Assembly (NCBI GenBank): GCA_026416715.1
Contig: JAOAEQ010000003.1
Span: 69,040-133,039, forward strand
From: a bacterium
GTDB taxonomy: Bacteria; UBP4; UBA4092; JAOAEQ01
Length of the DNA: 64,000 nucleotides
Reading direction: 5' to 3'
Shown: positions 1 through 9,089 of the stretch, piece after piece
How positions within the stretch are numbered: the stretch's first letter is position 1
Layout of the letters: every line of letters starts with the position of its first letter
The notes under the pieces: model-generated
What the model was told of the DNA's origin: nothing
Databases searched by the model: none
What the model saw: only the letters and a program-made list of their open reading frames with translations
Translations under genes and position numbers: made by a program

Positions 1-2583
1 CCATTACGCTGGTTGTTTAATCTGGTGAATGTCTTCACGGCAATGCCAATATTCTATATCATACATTATGTTCTTGGTTTGGTTTTTATGTATCTATTCC
101 TGCGCTCGTTACCCCTAGGTAGAACCGCTGCAACTGGTGGTACGTTCTGTTACATTCACGGTAGTTATTTCCAAGCAAAAATGCTCATGAGTGGAACCTT
201 GTTCTTCTCAATGGCATGGATACCATTGTTTATGTTATTTGCGATACGGGCAATAACTGGGAACATGCATATCCTTACTGATTCGGAGCAAACTCCGAAT
301 AATAAAACGGTAGCAAGCTACCGCAGTCCACATTTAAGGAATGCGATTTATGCCGGATTGGTGCTTGGAATCATCGCAGTAATCGGGTCACCGCACCATA
401 TGTTTTATCCGGTATTAGCAATGGTTATTTCCGTTCTTTTCTCTATCGGGTCGACTAAGTACCGAGAAACAAATACCAAGTTTCCAAAATGGTATTCAAT
501 CCTTTATCCATTCTTCCTTATTACTATAACCGTGTTAATTGGAGTCGGTATTGGAGCAATCCAACTTATCCCTGGGAACGAACTGTTTACGAGAAGCATT
601 CGCGCGAATTTAACCTTTTCGCAAGTGGTCGAAACACCGCTGAAATCGCAGTGGATTCTCGCTTCGTTTCTTGGCGGCACGCAAACCCCAGAATTTTTAG
701 ATGCCTCTGCGTATTTCGGTGTTGCCGGATTGATGTTGATATTCTTTGCGTTTACGAAACGGAACATTGATACCCGTTATCTCTGGTTTTGGCTGACGAC
801 CGCTATCCTCGCAATACTTATAGCACGAGGACAATATGCACCGTTCTATCATATTTTTTATCATCTGCCATTTTTAAAATCATTGAGTTTTCCTTGCCGA
901 AGTCTTGTCCTGTTAGCATTAGCCGGCGCTGTATTGACTGCATATGGAATCGAAACTGTTATGCAGGTTCAAATCCGATATCCGAAATCCGGAATCCGAA
1001 ATTTCCAACTTCTTACTTCTTACTTCTTACTTCTAATTTCCATTATCGTTCTCGTGTATTTCTATTTCCGATTTGGCACTCTCCTGATCCAGACTTTACT
1101 GAATACCAAATGGGCTGACCCGCTGCTCTATCGCTGGGCAAATCTTTGTCTATTTACTTTATTAACTTCTTTTACGGTCATATTATTCTGGAAAAACCAC
1201 ATTGGGTTAAGAACATTTCAAATATTAATCCTCATTATTCTGTTTGCGGATTTATACCAATTCACTCCGCGTATCCAGAAACGGTTTATTAATGCTAAAG
1301 AATATTTATCTCCACCAGCTGCGGTGCAGTTTCTTCAACAGCAAATTAAAGCGCCAGTTCGAATTATCGGATTCCATTCTTCGCGCTTATATGCGATTGA
1401 CCAGAATGATAATCGGTTTAAAGAATATCTCGCGCCGAAACTCGCGGAGTTATATCGCTTGCAGGATGCACATGGTTACGACCCGCTCATGCTCCAGAAG
1501 TATGTTACGGTTATGCAGCGACTCGCTGGTCGTTCACCAACGGAAGATCCCCAACGGATGGCAACAGTAGCAACCTGCACGCCACGATTTCTCAATTTGC
1601 TGAATATCGGTTATATTGTTGGAGAAGTAAATGAATTCAGCGTTCTTCGAAAACAAATTGTTCTCGCATCAGGTATTGAAACAACTCTATCGGTTTCGGT
1701 CGATACCCCATGTCTCGAATTAGGGTTAATCTCATTACTTGACCGGCATCTCAAGACGCCGCAGGGAACCCAAATCGGAACGATAACCATTACTGATTCG
1801 AAAGGAGTTAATGAAATCCTCCCAATACGAGCGGGAATCGAAACCGCTGACTGGCGGATAGAAACCACACCAGCCGCACATCGAATGCCACAACCCGCAA
1901 TGACGTGGATTGGAAATCTTGCAGGAAAAGAATATACGCTCCATAATTTCTATACCCGATTAAAATTTACAAAACCGATTATTCCGAAAACAATTACCAT
2001 ATCACATTTACGAATTCCCGGAATTATAGTTGTTCAACATATAACGTTAATTAAACAGAATGACGAAAATCAGTTTACGAAACTTGCAGATTTCGGCGAT
2101 GTAAGGATATATCAAAATAAGACGGTTTATCCGCGCGCATTTCTCGTTCATAAAATAGAAGTTATTCCAGACGAAGCAAAGCTCCTTGAGAAAATAGCAG
2201 CACCAACTGCTGATTTAAGATACACCGCCTATCTACAAGAACCGATTCCAGTTAGATTAAATTCGCATCAGCTAACACTTAAACCGGATACTGTTACGAT
2301 AACGCGATTTTCTCCTAATCGAATAGAATTAGAAAGTGAAAGTGACCATAATAGTTTTTTGGTGTTAAGCGAAATCGATTATCCCGGTTGGCAGGCAACG
2401 GTTGATGGGAAACCGACTAAAATTTATACGACAAATTATATTCTGCGTGGCCTTTATTTGGAATCGGGAAAACATAGAATTGTCTTAACCTTTCGTCCTA
2501 AATCATTATTTTTCGGTGCTATTCTTTCCCTTACCACACTGGTCATATCGCTTCTCGGAATTAAATTAACTGCTAAAACTTGA
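1..2583 (+). CDS. YfhO-family polytopic membrane protein (5' partial)
   Basis: The reading frame is open to the first base of the window (four codons, PLRW, precede the TTG at 13), so the true start lies upstream; about 860 residues are visible. The N-terminal half is a series of hydrophobic segments. A long soluble region follows, then a characteristic C-terminal block around residues 785-830 (LSEIDYPGWQATVDG, then LRGLYLESGKHRI) and a last membrane helix. That C-terminal block is typical of YfhO-like proteins (PF09586). Some Firmicute members help glycosylate lipoteichoic acid, so a role in lipid-linked sugar transfer at the cell surface is a family-based inference. It ends convergently with aspS, with a strong palindrome between the two. 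Family assignment is fairly secure; the substrate is unknown. Confidence 0.8.
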   Translation, partial: PLRWLFNLVNVFTAMPIFYIIHYVLGLVFMYLFLRSLPLGRTAATGGTFCYIHGSYFQAKMLMSGTLFFSMAWIPLFMLFAIRAITGNMHILTDSEQTPNNKTVASYRSPHLRNAIYAGLVLGIIAVIGSPHHMFYPVLAMVISVLFSIGSTKYRETNTKFPKWYSILYPFFLITITVLIGVGIGAIQLIPGNELFTRSIRANLTFSQVVETPLKSQWILASFLGGTQTPEFLDASAYFGVAGLMLIFFAFTKRNIDTRYLWFWLTTAILAILIARGQYAPFYHIFYHLPFLKSLSFPCRSLVLLALAGAVLTAYGIETVMQVQIRYPKSGIRNFQLLTSYFLLLISIIVLVYFYFRFGTLLIQTLLNTKWADPLLYRWANLCLFTLLTSFTVILFWKNHIGLRTFQILILIILFADLYQFTPRIQKRFINAKEYLSPPAAVQFLQQQIKAPVRIIGFHSSRLYAIDQNDNRFKEYLAPKLAELYRLQDAHGYDPLMLQKYVTVMQRLAGRSPTEDPQRMATVATCTPRFLNLLNIGYIVGEVNEFSVLRKQIVLASGIETTLSVSVDTPCLELGLISLLDRHLKTPQGTQIGTITITDSKGVNEILPIRAGIETADWRIETTPAAHRMPQPAMTWIGNLAGKEYTLHNFYTRLKFTKPIIPKTITISHLRIPGIIVVQHITLIKQNDENQFTKLADFGDVRIYQNKTVYPRAFLVHKIEVIPDEAKLLEKIAAPTADLRYTAYLQEPIPVRLNSHQLTLKPDTVTITRFSPNRIELESESDHNSFLVLSEIDYPGWQATVDGKPTKIYTTNYILRGLYLESGKHRIVLTFRPKSLFFGAILSLTTLVISLLGIKLTAKT

Positions 2584-2945
2584 GTTTATTAGTCAAGATT
2601 TAGTACCTAATCTATTCTTATACGCATTCATTTCCAAATTTGTATATATACCATTAATATTTAAAGAGTTAACTTGTATCTGAACGAATTTTTGCATGGG
2701 TGGAGTAGAGTGAGAATTGAACGGTTCAATTCTCACTCTACTCCACTACTACTCCGTTATTGAGTATTGCATCAATTTGCTAGAAAATAGTGGTTAAATT
2801 TGACTAAAATAGTCGGATTTAAGGTCGGGTGAATTCCTCGGATAAGTTGGTTTGTGAAACTCAATAGAAGTCAAATTGATTTAAACAATAGTGAAGTATC
2901 CGTGAAATATGTTCAATTTTGATTGGAGACTACGAGAGTTAACTA
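2584..2945. other. Convergent intergenic region between YfhO-like gene and aspS
   Basis: The region is AT-rich and has no credible coding frame. Apart from the palindrome at 2700-2746 I see no tRNA, repeat array or clear promoter here. Confidence 0.6.
2700..2746. repeat. Perfect 23-bp palindrome, copy 1 of a covarying pair
   Basis: Two 23-base arms (2700-2722 and 2724-2746) are perfect reverse complements around a single central G. The left arm begins GTGGAGTAGAGTGAG and ends AATTGAAC. It lies between the convergent ends of the YfhO-like gene and aspS. No T-tract follows on either strand, so it is not a textbook terminator, although it could stop or stabilise transcripts from both sides. A related element at 41505-41547 shares 16 of 21 left-arm positions, and all five left-arm differences are compensated in the opposite arm. 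Confidence 0.85.
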
Positions 2946-4742
2946 TTACCTTATTCCCGATTTTGAGCTAATTTCAGGTTTGATAAGTTTCAAATGCAAT
3001 TCATCGAGTTGTTTTTTACTGACAGGACTCGGTGCATTCGTCATGAGACAAGTGGCTTTTTGCGTTTTCGGGAAAGCGATAACGTCGCGAATCGTATTGC
3101 TGCCTGTGATAATCATCATGATACGGTCGAGACCGAATGCAATTCCCCCATGAGGTGGCGCACCATATTGAAACGCTTCTAACAAGAAGCCAAACTTAAT
3201 TTGTGCTTCTTCTTTAGTTATTCCAAGAATTTCAAACATTTTCGATTGCACATCCGCACTATGAATACGAATACTACCACCACCGATTTCAGTTCCATTC
3301 AGCACCAAATCATACGCTTTCGCTCTAACTTTACCTGGGTCGGTCGAAAGTAATGGAATATCTTCTTCCATTGGTGAGGTAAACGGATGATGCATAGCAT
3401 TCCATTTTTTTTCTTCTTCACTCCATTCAAGCAGCGGGAAATCGGTTATCCAGAGGAATTGATAGGTATCTTTCGGTTTTAAATTCAAATCATCAGCAAG
3501 TTTCAAGCGTAATCTTCCCAAAACTTCAGCCGCAATCTGTGGTTTATCAGCTACCAAGAGTAATAAATCACCGGGTTTAGCGCCGAATTTTATTTTTAAC
3601 TGTTCGACTATTTCTGGTTTCAGATATTTTGCTACTGGCGAATCTACTGTGGTTTCCGTTACTTTCAACCAAACGAGCCCTTTTGCGCCAAATTGTTTTG
3701 CGAAATTCGTTAGTTGGTCTAGCTGGTTCCGTGAGAAACCTGAACAACCTGGAGCACATAACCCACGAACCACACCACCTAGTTCAACCGTTTTAGCAAA
3801 AACACTAAATTCGACATGACGTACTTCTTCAGTAATATCAACAATTTCTAACCCAAACCGAGTATCCGGTTTATCCGAACCGAACCGAAGCATAGCTTCC
3901 GTATACGTCATTCGCGGGAATGGAGTCGGAATATCGATACCTAATCCGAGCTTCATAATTTTCGCGAGCAGTGGTTCCAAAACATTGAATAAATTATCCG
4001 GAGTAATAAATGACATTTCAATATCTAGTTGGGTAAATTCTGGCTGGCGGTCTGCACGTAAATCTTCATCGCGAAAACAGCGAACAATCTGAAAATATCG
4101 GTCATATCCGGATACCATCAGAATTTGTTTAAACAATTGGGGTGATTGCGGTAAAGCGAAAAAGAATCCGGGACTTAACCGAGCTGGAACAAGATAATCT
4201 CGCGCTCCTTCAGGGGTACTTTTAGTCAACATCGGAGTTTCTATTTCAAGAAACCCTTGTTCGCTAAGATAATCTCGAATGAGTTTACAAACCTGATGCC
4301 GTAAAATAAAGTTCCGCTGTAGTCTCGGTCGCCGTAAATCGAGATAGCGATACTTTAGTCGGATATCTTCGGAAACATCAATATCATCTTCAATAGGAAA
4401 TGGTGGCGTTTCAGCTTTATTGAGGATTTGAACTCCAGTTGCATGAATTTCGATTTCTCCAGTCGATAAGTTCGGATTTTCTGTTCCTGCAGGACGTGGG
4501 GCTACATTTCCTTTAATTGCCACGACATATTCCGACCGTAATGAACGCGCTAATTCATGGATAGCTGCGTTTTCTGACGGATTAAATACTACCTGAATCA
4601 GTCCGCTTCGGTCGCGAACATCAACAAACAATAATCCACCATGGTCGCGAGTCCGTTGTACCCAACCATTTAAGACGATTTCTCGACCGATATCTTTCTT
4701 CGATACGGTACCGCAATATTTAGTTCTTTGCCAAAAAGCCAT
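2946..4742 (-). CDS. aspS: Aspartyl-tRNA synthetase
   Basis: Class II aminoacyl-tRNA synthetase that charges tRNA(Asp) (or, if non-discriminating, also tRNA(Asn)) in the cytoplasm. The 598 residues match the usual bacterial length. In order it shows an N-terminal OB-fold anticodon-binding domain (GWVQRTRDHGGLLFVDVRDR), class II motif 2 (RCFRDEDLRADRQPEFTQLD), the bacterial GAD insertion, and motif 3 near the C-terminus (GGIAFGLDRIMMI). The start MAFWQRTKYCG is typical of the family. It stands alone on the minus strand, downstream of nothing obviously related; the epimerase gene follows it at 4829 in the upstream direction. Confidence 0.97.
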   Translation of the reverse strand: MAFWQRTKYCGTVSKKDIGREIVLNGWVQRTRDHGGLLFVDVRDRSGLIQVVFNPSENAAIHELARSLRSEYVVAIKGNVAPRPAGTENPNLSTGEIEIHATGVQILNKAETPPFPIEDDIDVSEDIRLKYRYLDLRRPRLQRNFILRHQVCKLIRDYLSEQGFLEIETPMLTKSTPEGARDYLVPARLSPGFFFALPQSPQLFKQILMVSGYDRYFQIVRCFRDEDLRADRQPEFTQLDIEMSFITPDNLFNVLEPLLAKIMKLGLGIDIPTPFPRMTYTEAMLRFGSDKPDTRFGLEIVDITEEVRHVEFSVFAKTVELGGVVRGLCAPGCSGFSRNQLDQLTNFAKQFGAKGLVWLKVTETTVDSPVAKYLKPEIVEQLKIKFGAKPGDLLLLVADKPQIAAEVLGRLRLKLADDLNLKPKDTYQFLWITDFPLLEWSEEEKKWNAMHHPFTSPMEEDIPLLSTDPGKVRAKAYDLVLNGTEIGGGSIRIHSADVQSKMFEILGITKEEAQIKFGFLLEAFQYGAPPHGGIAFGLDRIMMIITGSNTIRDVIAFPKTQKATCLMTNAPSPVSKKQLDELHLKLIKPEISSKSGIR

Positions 4743-4784
4743 AACGTTATCGACCTCATTTAAAATTGCAAGATTAGCATTTGT

Positions 4785-4820
4785 AAATTTGACATGCTAC
4801 ATGCTAAATTTGAAATGAAT
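4785..4820 (+). repeat. Short AT-rich intergenic repeat, copy 1
   Basis: An imperfect palindrome with AAATTTG at one end and AAATTTGAAAT at the other, containing ATGCTA twice in tandem. A close relative lies on the other strand at 22709-22742, sharing the core ATGCTAAATTTGAAAT and most flanking positions. Both copies sit in short gaps next to genes. A weaker look-alike is at 20202-20224. Confidence 0.5.
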
Positions 4821-4828
4821 TCTCCTTT

Positions 4829-5959
4829 TTATGAAGTTAATCCTCGTTGTTCGAGTTGTTGTTTCGCTTGTTCGAATCCATCGGTAGCTTGCTGGTGTTT
4901 AACCCATTCGGTGAGTTCCCGCATTCCATCTTCAAATTTCACTTGCGGCTGAAATCCTAACGACTTCTGAATTCGGCTGATATCCGCATAACAATGCCGA
5001 ATATCTCCTTTCCGAAACTTATATGCGATTTCCGGTTTAAGAAACTCTTTCTTTCCTAACTTCTCCAGTAATACTTCCGCAATATGAAGGATACTCTGCG
5101 GCCGTCCAGAACCGACATTGAATACCTGATAGTTCGCTTCTTCTTTTTCTAACGCCAAAAGATTAGCCTGGACAATATCCCGCACATGGATAAAATCCCG
5201 AGTCTGGAGACCATCTTCATAAATCACCGGCGGGTGATTGTTTAAAATTCGCGCAGAAAATATCGCCGCTACCCCCGTATAGGGATTACTTAACGCCTGC
5301 CGCGGTCCATATACGTTGAAATACCGCAAAGCAACCGTCGGAAGCTGATACGCACGACCAAAACTTAAACATAATTCTTCATGGTCGCGCTTGGTCACTG
5401 CATACACTGAAGTCGGAAATAACGGCTTTTCCTCATCCGTAGCCATGGCTTCGGTTACTTCTCCACAATACGGACACCGCATCTCCCATTCTTGCCGTGC
5501 TAACTGCTCCTCGGGACGCAGTTTCGGATACACCAGCCCACAACACCGACAACTATACTTCCCTTCCCCATAAATCGACATCGACGACGCTACAATCAGT
5601 TTCTCTACCGTATGCCGCTCATTCGCTAAAATATCGAGCAGATTCGCTGCACCTAGCGAATTCACCTCCACATACCGCCGAATCTCATACATCGACTGAC
5701 CTACCCCAACCGCCGCTGCCTCATGAAATATCACCGATACACCTTCAACAGCTTTCTGTAACGCAACTCGGTCGCGAACATCGCCTACAACCAATTCCGC
5801 TGCAGGATTTAAATACGCCGGCGGTTTCCGTTCACTACCATGTACCTGCGGATCCAGATTGTCAAAAATCCGTACCGTATATCCCCGAGCAACAAGCGCA
5901 TCAACTAAATGCGACCCGATAAACCCTGCTCCTCCAGTCACTAAAATCCGTTTAGCCAT
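4829..5959 (-). CDS. NAD-dependent sugar epimerase with inserted zinc ribbon (dTDP-L-rhamnose 4-epimerase-like)
   Basis: Extended short-chain dehydrogenase of 376 residues. The N-terminal Rossmann motif GGAGFIGSHL binds NAD, SSMSIYGEG carries the catalytic Ser region, and SVYAVTKRDHE carries the YxxxK pair. Between these two catalytic motifs is an insertion of about 50 residues with four cysteines in two CxxC knuckles (CRCCG and CPYCG), which should bind zinc. This insertion is, from memory, typical of WbiB-like dTDP-L-rhamnose 4-epimerases; that substrate is a family inference. No other nucleotide-sugar gene is adjacent, but surface-glycan genes occur elsewhere in the window. Confidence 0.8.
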   Translation of the reverse strand: MAKRILVTGGAGFIGSHLVDALVARGYTVRIFDNLDPQVHGSERKPPAYLNPAAELVVGDVRDRVALQKAVEGVSVIFHEAAAVGVGQSMYEIRRYVEVNSLGAANLLDILANERHTVEKLIVASSMSIYGEGKYSCRCCGLVYPKLRPEEQLARQEWEMRCPYCGEVTEAMATDEEKPLFPTSVYAVTKRDHEELCLSFGRAYQLPTVALRYFNVYGPRQALSNPYTGVAAIFSARILNNHPPVIYEDGLQTRDFIHVRDIVQANLLALEKEEANYQVFNVGSGRPQSILHIAEVLLEKLGKKEFLKPEIAYKFRKGDIRHCYADISRIQKSLGFQPQVKFEDGMRELTEWVKHQQATDGFEQAKQQLEQRGLTS

Positions 5960-6018
5960 ACATACCCCTTATTACTATTTTCGTTATACCATTTAGTATT
6001 CGTAATTTAAGTTTGCTT

Positions 6019-6324
6019 TTATAAAATAAATCCCTTTTTCTTCGCAATCCGTTCCTTCGTTTGGTTAAAAACAACTTGCCATTGGGGAGTTCCCGGAGCA
6101 ACTTTTTGTTCGTAAGTTTTCAATATACGCAACGTCTCGGATTCAATTTCTTCTTCAAGTTTCTGGTCGGCTGCGATAATTTGCACGATTTTATGAACAA
6201 TACTAGTTTTATCTGAATTCTTGACTGCAATAAGCTTTTTTTTAATGAGATTAGCAATAATCTGATTTGCGATACTTTCAATTCGTTCATCGCTTAATCG
6301 CGTTTTGCTTGGATGAGTCAGCAT
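6019..6324 (-). CDS. DUF507 family protein (second of tandem pair)
   Basis: Charged, helical 101-residue protein of unknown function. It opens with a short leader and then LSDERIESIANQII, and ends with WQVVFNQTKERIAKKKGFIL, the beginning and end signatures of DUF507 (PF04368). It lies 18 bp downstream of a paralogue (6343-6624), so the two are almost certainly co-transcribed. No signal peptide, membrane segment or catalytic motif is visible. The family function is not known to me. Confidence 0.75.
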   Translation of the reverse strand: MLTHPSKTRLSDERIESIANQIIANLIKKKLIAVKNSDKTSIVHKIVQIIAADQKLEEEIESETLRILKTYEQKVAPGTPQWQVVFNQTKERIAKKKGFIL

Positions 6325-6342
6325 AGTTCTATCGAGTAGGTA

Positions 6343-6624
6343 TTATAAAATAATTCCTTTTTGTTTAGCTAAGATTAGTTTGGTTTTAGTTAATAAGGTT
6401 CGATAGTCTAACCCTTCCTGATTTAATTTATCTTTATGTTGATTGAGGATTTTAATCGCTTCCTGTTCAAGTTCATCTTCACGTTTTAAATCGAACACAA
6501 TTGTCTCTTTAATTACTGATTCAATTGAGGTTGCATCTGCTAATAGAGTCAATTGAGATTCCTTTTTCAATAATTCGGTTATTTTAGTTGCTAAATAAGC
6601 TATTCTTGGTTCGGATAAACGCAT
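6343..6624 (-). CDS. DUF507 family protein (first of tandem pair)
   Basis: A 93-residue protein starting MRLSEPRIAYLATKI and ending TLLTKTKLILAKQKGIIL, which matches the conserved ends of DUF507. It is predicted all-helical and very rich in Lys, Glu and Leu. It is the promoter-proximal gene of a two-gene unit on the minus strand, divergent from the glycoside hydrolase at 6888. The two members have diverged clearly in the middle, so this is an old duplication; they may form a heteromer, which is only inference. Confidence 0.75.
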   Translation of the reverse strand: MRLSEPRIAYLATKITELLKKESQLTLLADATSIESVIKETIVFDLKREDELEQEAIKILNQHKDKLNQEGLDYRTLLTKTKLILAKQKGIIL

Positions 6625-6828
6625 AGGTCTAATTTTAGATTGACCGTTTCATGTTTGGGATAACGTTAAATTTAAATTAACATTATCATTTAAAATGTCA
6701 GTTTTGTCAAATTACACTCTAGGGTTTAATTGCATTTATTTTTCAATTTTGTCTAACATAGTCTGCTCCATAGCTACCGCATATCTTCGTAAAACAAGTT
6801 TGTAAATTAATATACAAGAAATAATCAT

Positions 6829-6857
6829 TTGTTCATTGGTCAAATATTCTTTATAAT
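6829..6857 (+). promoter_or_regulatory. Putative sigma-70 promoter for exported glycoside hydrolase
   Basis: TTGTTC (6829-6834), 17-bp spacer and a consensus TATAAT (6852-6857), about 30 bp before the gene start. The -35 element is poor. Confidence 0.45.
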
Positions 6858-6887
6858 ATTACATCAAACTAAATCAAGGGGAACTTA

Positions 6888-8300
6888 TTGTTTATGCGAT
6901 TTATGGTAAGTTTATGCTTATTATGTATATCAATTGTATTGTGGCTCGCGCATTGTCAGAAAACTAATGGTGCAGATATTTATTTCGATTCTCCGTTTGG
7001 TATCCATGGGAAAACATTCGAACTTGGTATGCCGAAAAATCCACCTCCAGGATTAAAAGAAAATATCACCGCTCAATATGAGAAATTAGGGGTTAAAACT
7101 GGGTCGGACTGGAATACAAAAATTGCAGCTTTTGAAAAAGAACTCGGGATTCGCTGGGATCGAATGGGAATCGGATTTATGATGGCAGACGATATTTTCT
7201 CCCGCACGGATAATATCGTGAAAAATGCAAATAAAGTTGGTGTAAATGTTTTATTCACGGTGAGCTATCAGAATCGACCGATGCCTGGCACTGCGGAATC
7301 CGACCGTATCCAGCAATTGGTCGAACGATATGATGGCGATGGTGTAGATGATATGCCGGGATTAACCAAACCGGTACTGTATTGGCAGATCGGGAATGAA
7401 CCGGAAAACCGAGTTGACGCTACCGAATATTTAGAATTGCTAAAAATCGGATATACTGCGGTAAAAAATGCGTCGAGTAAATGTCAGGTTCTCATTGCTG
7501 GATTGGATATCCAGATGAATTCACAGCCGAATTTCCTAGCAACGATTCTAGAATCAGGTGGTGCTAATTATTTCGATATTCTCGATATCCATGCGTTTGG
7601 AAATGCGCAGGGTGATTATCGCCAGATTGAACAGAAGGTGACCGATGCGCAAAAGATAATGAAACACTATGGAGTAAATAAACCGATTTGGATAACCGAA
7701 ACTGGTACTGCGAGTGGTAGCTATAATTTTCCAATGCATCCGGAACAGCAATTATCTCAAACGGAAAAAGCACAGGCGATAGATTTAGTTCGGCGATATA
7801 TTTTAAGTTTCGGGCTAGGGGTAAAAAAAGTGTTCTGGGCATGGGGCTTGATTGAGGATTATGGTTTTATGAATAAAATAGACGGATATTTCGACCATAC
7901 CGGATTAATCTATAACGGATTAGGGTTGGCTGATGAAGGGCCGTGGGTAAAAAAATTAAGTTATTATGCATATAAGAAAATGACTGAAAAACTGGAAGGA
8001 GCAGATTGGTCGAAAACCAGCAGATTAACCAATTTACCTGCCGGAGTTTATGGCGTGCAGTTTACCAAAGCGGGAAAACCAATCTATGTTGTTTGGGTAG
8101 ATAATGCTTCGCAGGCATCGGTAACGTTAACTCTTCCTGGATTGACCGCTAATAAGGTAACTATCACTGAAGCTATCCCGAACTATGAAACCGGAAAAAA
8201 AGTCACGAATTATGCAACGGCATTTGTCACCACGTCAGCCTCAGTTCAAAACGGGAAACTGAATTTAGTTTTGAAAGATAAACCTGTTTATATTGAATGA
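6888..8300 (+). CDS. Exported glycoside hydrolase-like protein (clan GH-A TIM barrel)
   Basis: A 470-residue secreted protein. The N-terminus (RFMVSLCLLCISIVLWLAHC) is a signal peptide, and the Cys near its end could make it a lipoprotein although the lipobox is not ideal. The two expected clan GH-A acids are present: acid/base Glu171 in IGNEPEN and nucleophile Glu271 in WITETGTA. A small beta-rich C-terminal domain follows. The exact GH family cannot be fixed by eye (GH39-like is my best guess). The TTG at 6888 is 5 nt after the AAGGGGA ribosome site; the ATG at 6894 is an alternative. It is single, flanked by divergent and convergent genes. Confidence 0.7.
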   Translation: MFMRFMVSLCLLCISIVLWLAHCQKTNGADIYFDSPFGIHGKTFELGMPKNPPPGLKENITAQYEKLGVKTGSDWNTKIAAFEKELGIRWDRMGIGFMMADDIFSRTDNIVKNANKVGVNVLFTVSYQNRPMPGTAESDRIQQLVERYDGDGVDDMPGLTKPVLYWQIGNEPENRVDATEYLELLKIGYTAVKNASSKCQVLIAGLDIQMNSQPNFLATILESGGANYFDILDIHAFGNAQGDYRQIEQKVTDAQKIMKHYGVNKPIWITETGTASGSYNFPMHPEQQLSQTEKAQAIDLVRRYILSFGLGVKKVFWAWGLIEDYGFMNKIDGYFDHTGLIYNGLGLADEGPWVKKLSYYAYKKMTEKLEGADWSKTSRLTNLPAGVYGVQFTKAGKPIYVVWVDNASQASVTLTLPGLTANKVTITEAIPNYETGKKVTNYATAFVTTSASVQNGKLNLVLKDKPVYIE

Positions 8301-8317
8301 GAAATAACCGATTTCTC
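8299..8317. terminator. Weak stem-loop between convergent genes
   Basis: GAGAAAT (8299-8305) and ATTTCTC (8311-8317) form a 7-bp stem with a 5-nt loop overlapping the hydrolase stop codon. There is no T-run, so termination is only possible, not shown. Confidence 0.35.
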
Positions 8318-8355
8318 CTGAGTCACTGTTTTAATGTGATATAGAAGATTAAATT

Positions 8356-8901
8356 TTATTCTTTTGCGCCTGATTGCTTCAGAACCTCAACTATTTCAAA
8401 ATTGTTATCTTTGATTGCGCGGGTTAGGGCAGTCTCACCGAAATTATCCCGAGCATTAATATCTGCTCCTTTACTGATTAAAAAGCGGAGTATAGCAACA
8501 TGTTTATTTCGTGCAGCTACCATTAGCGCCGTTCTCCCGTCGGTAGTAGTTAGATTGATATTAGCGCCACTGCTAAATAATGCGCGCACAATTTCAAGAT
8601 GTCCTTCTCGTGCAGCAAGCATCAACGCTGACCATCCTTTCGGGTCTAGTTCATCGAGTTCAGCATGTGCTTCAATGAGTGCCCGAACAATACCGAGATG
8701 TCCTTTTTCAGCAGCGATCATTAATGCGGTATGACCGTATTTATCTTTTGCTTTCAGATTTATTCCAGAAGTAATAAATAATTTTACTACGGTAATATCG
8801 CTATGTTCGACCCGTTTTAAAAACGTTTCTTCACTGTAGATAAGTCCGAGTCGTGAAATCTCATTAACCGCTTCTTTTTTAGGATTTTTAAAAAATAACA
8901 T
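8356..8901 (-). CDS. Cytoplasmic ankyrin-repeat protein
   Basis: 181 residues with about four consecutive ankyrin repeats from residue 50 on, shown by repeated units such as YGHTALMIAAEKGHLGIVRAL, GWSALMLAAREGHLEIVRAL and DGRTALMVAARNKHVAILRFL. There is no signal peptide or membrane segment. The N-terminal cap (FLKRVEHSDITVVKLFITSGI) resembles that of the ankyrin lipoprotein at 19370-20071, so the two are paralogues sent to different compartments. Ankyrin repeats bind proteins; the partner is unknown. Confidence 0.85.
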   Translation of the reverse strand: MLFFKNPKKEAVNEISRLGLIYSEETFLKRVEHSDITVVKLFITSGINLKAKDKYGHTALMIAAEKGHLGIVRALIEAHAELDELDPKGWSALMLAAREGHLEIVRALFSSGANINLTTTDGRTALMVAARNKHVAILRFLISKGADINARDNFGETALTRAIKDNNFEIVEVLKQSGAKE

Positions 8902-9089
8902 AATACTCTCGTGGTAAAATTTTTCGAAATTATTATTTATTATATCCCAACTTACTTATAGTGCCTATTAAATTTTGATACGTGATACGGTTCGTGAACT
9001 CTGAACTCACACTAATCTATATACAGTATGAAAAAATGAGGATTTCAAGGTATAATATCTACTAATGTAGAATCCTTATTACCCATTGT

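Noticed and set aside
2700-2746. Integron attC site or transposon end
   Set aside because: No integrase, transposase, target duplication or attC core triplets are seen beside either palindrome.
5497-5922. 141-codon plus-strand frame opposite the epimerase
   Set aside because: It is antisense to a clear gene and reads as a Ser/His/Pro-rich shadow of it.
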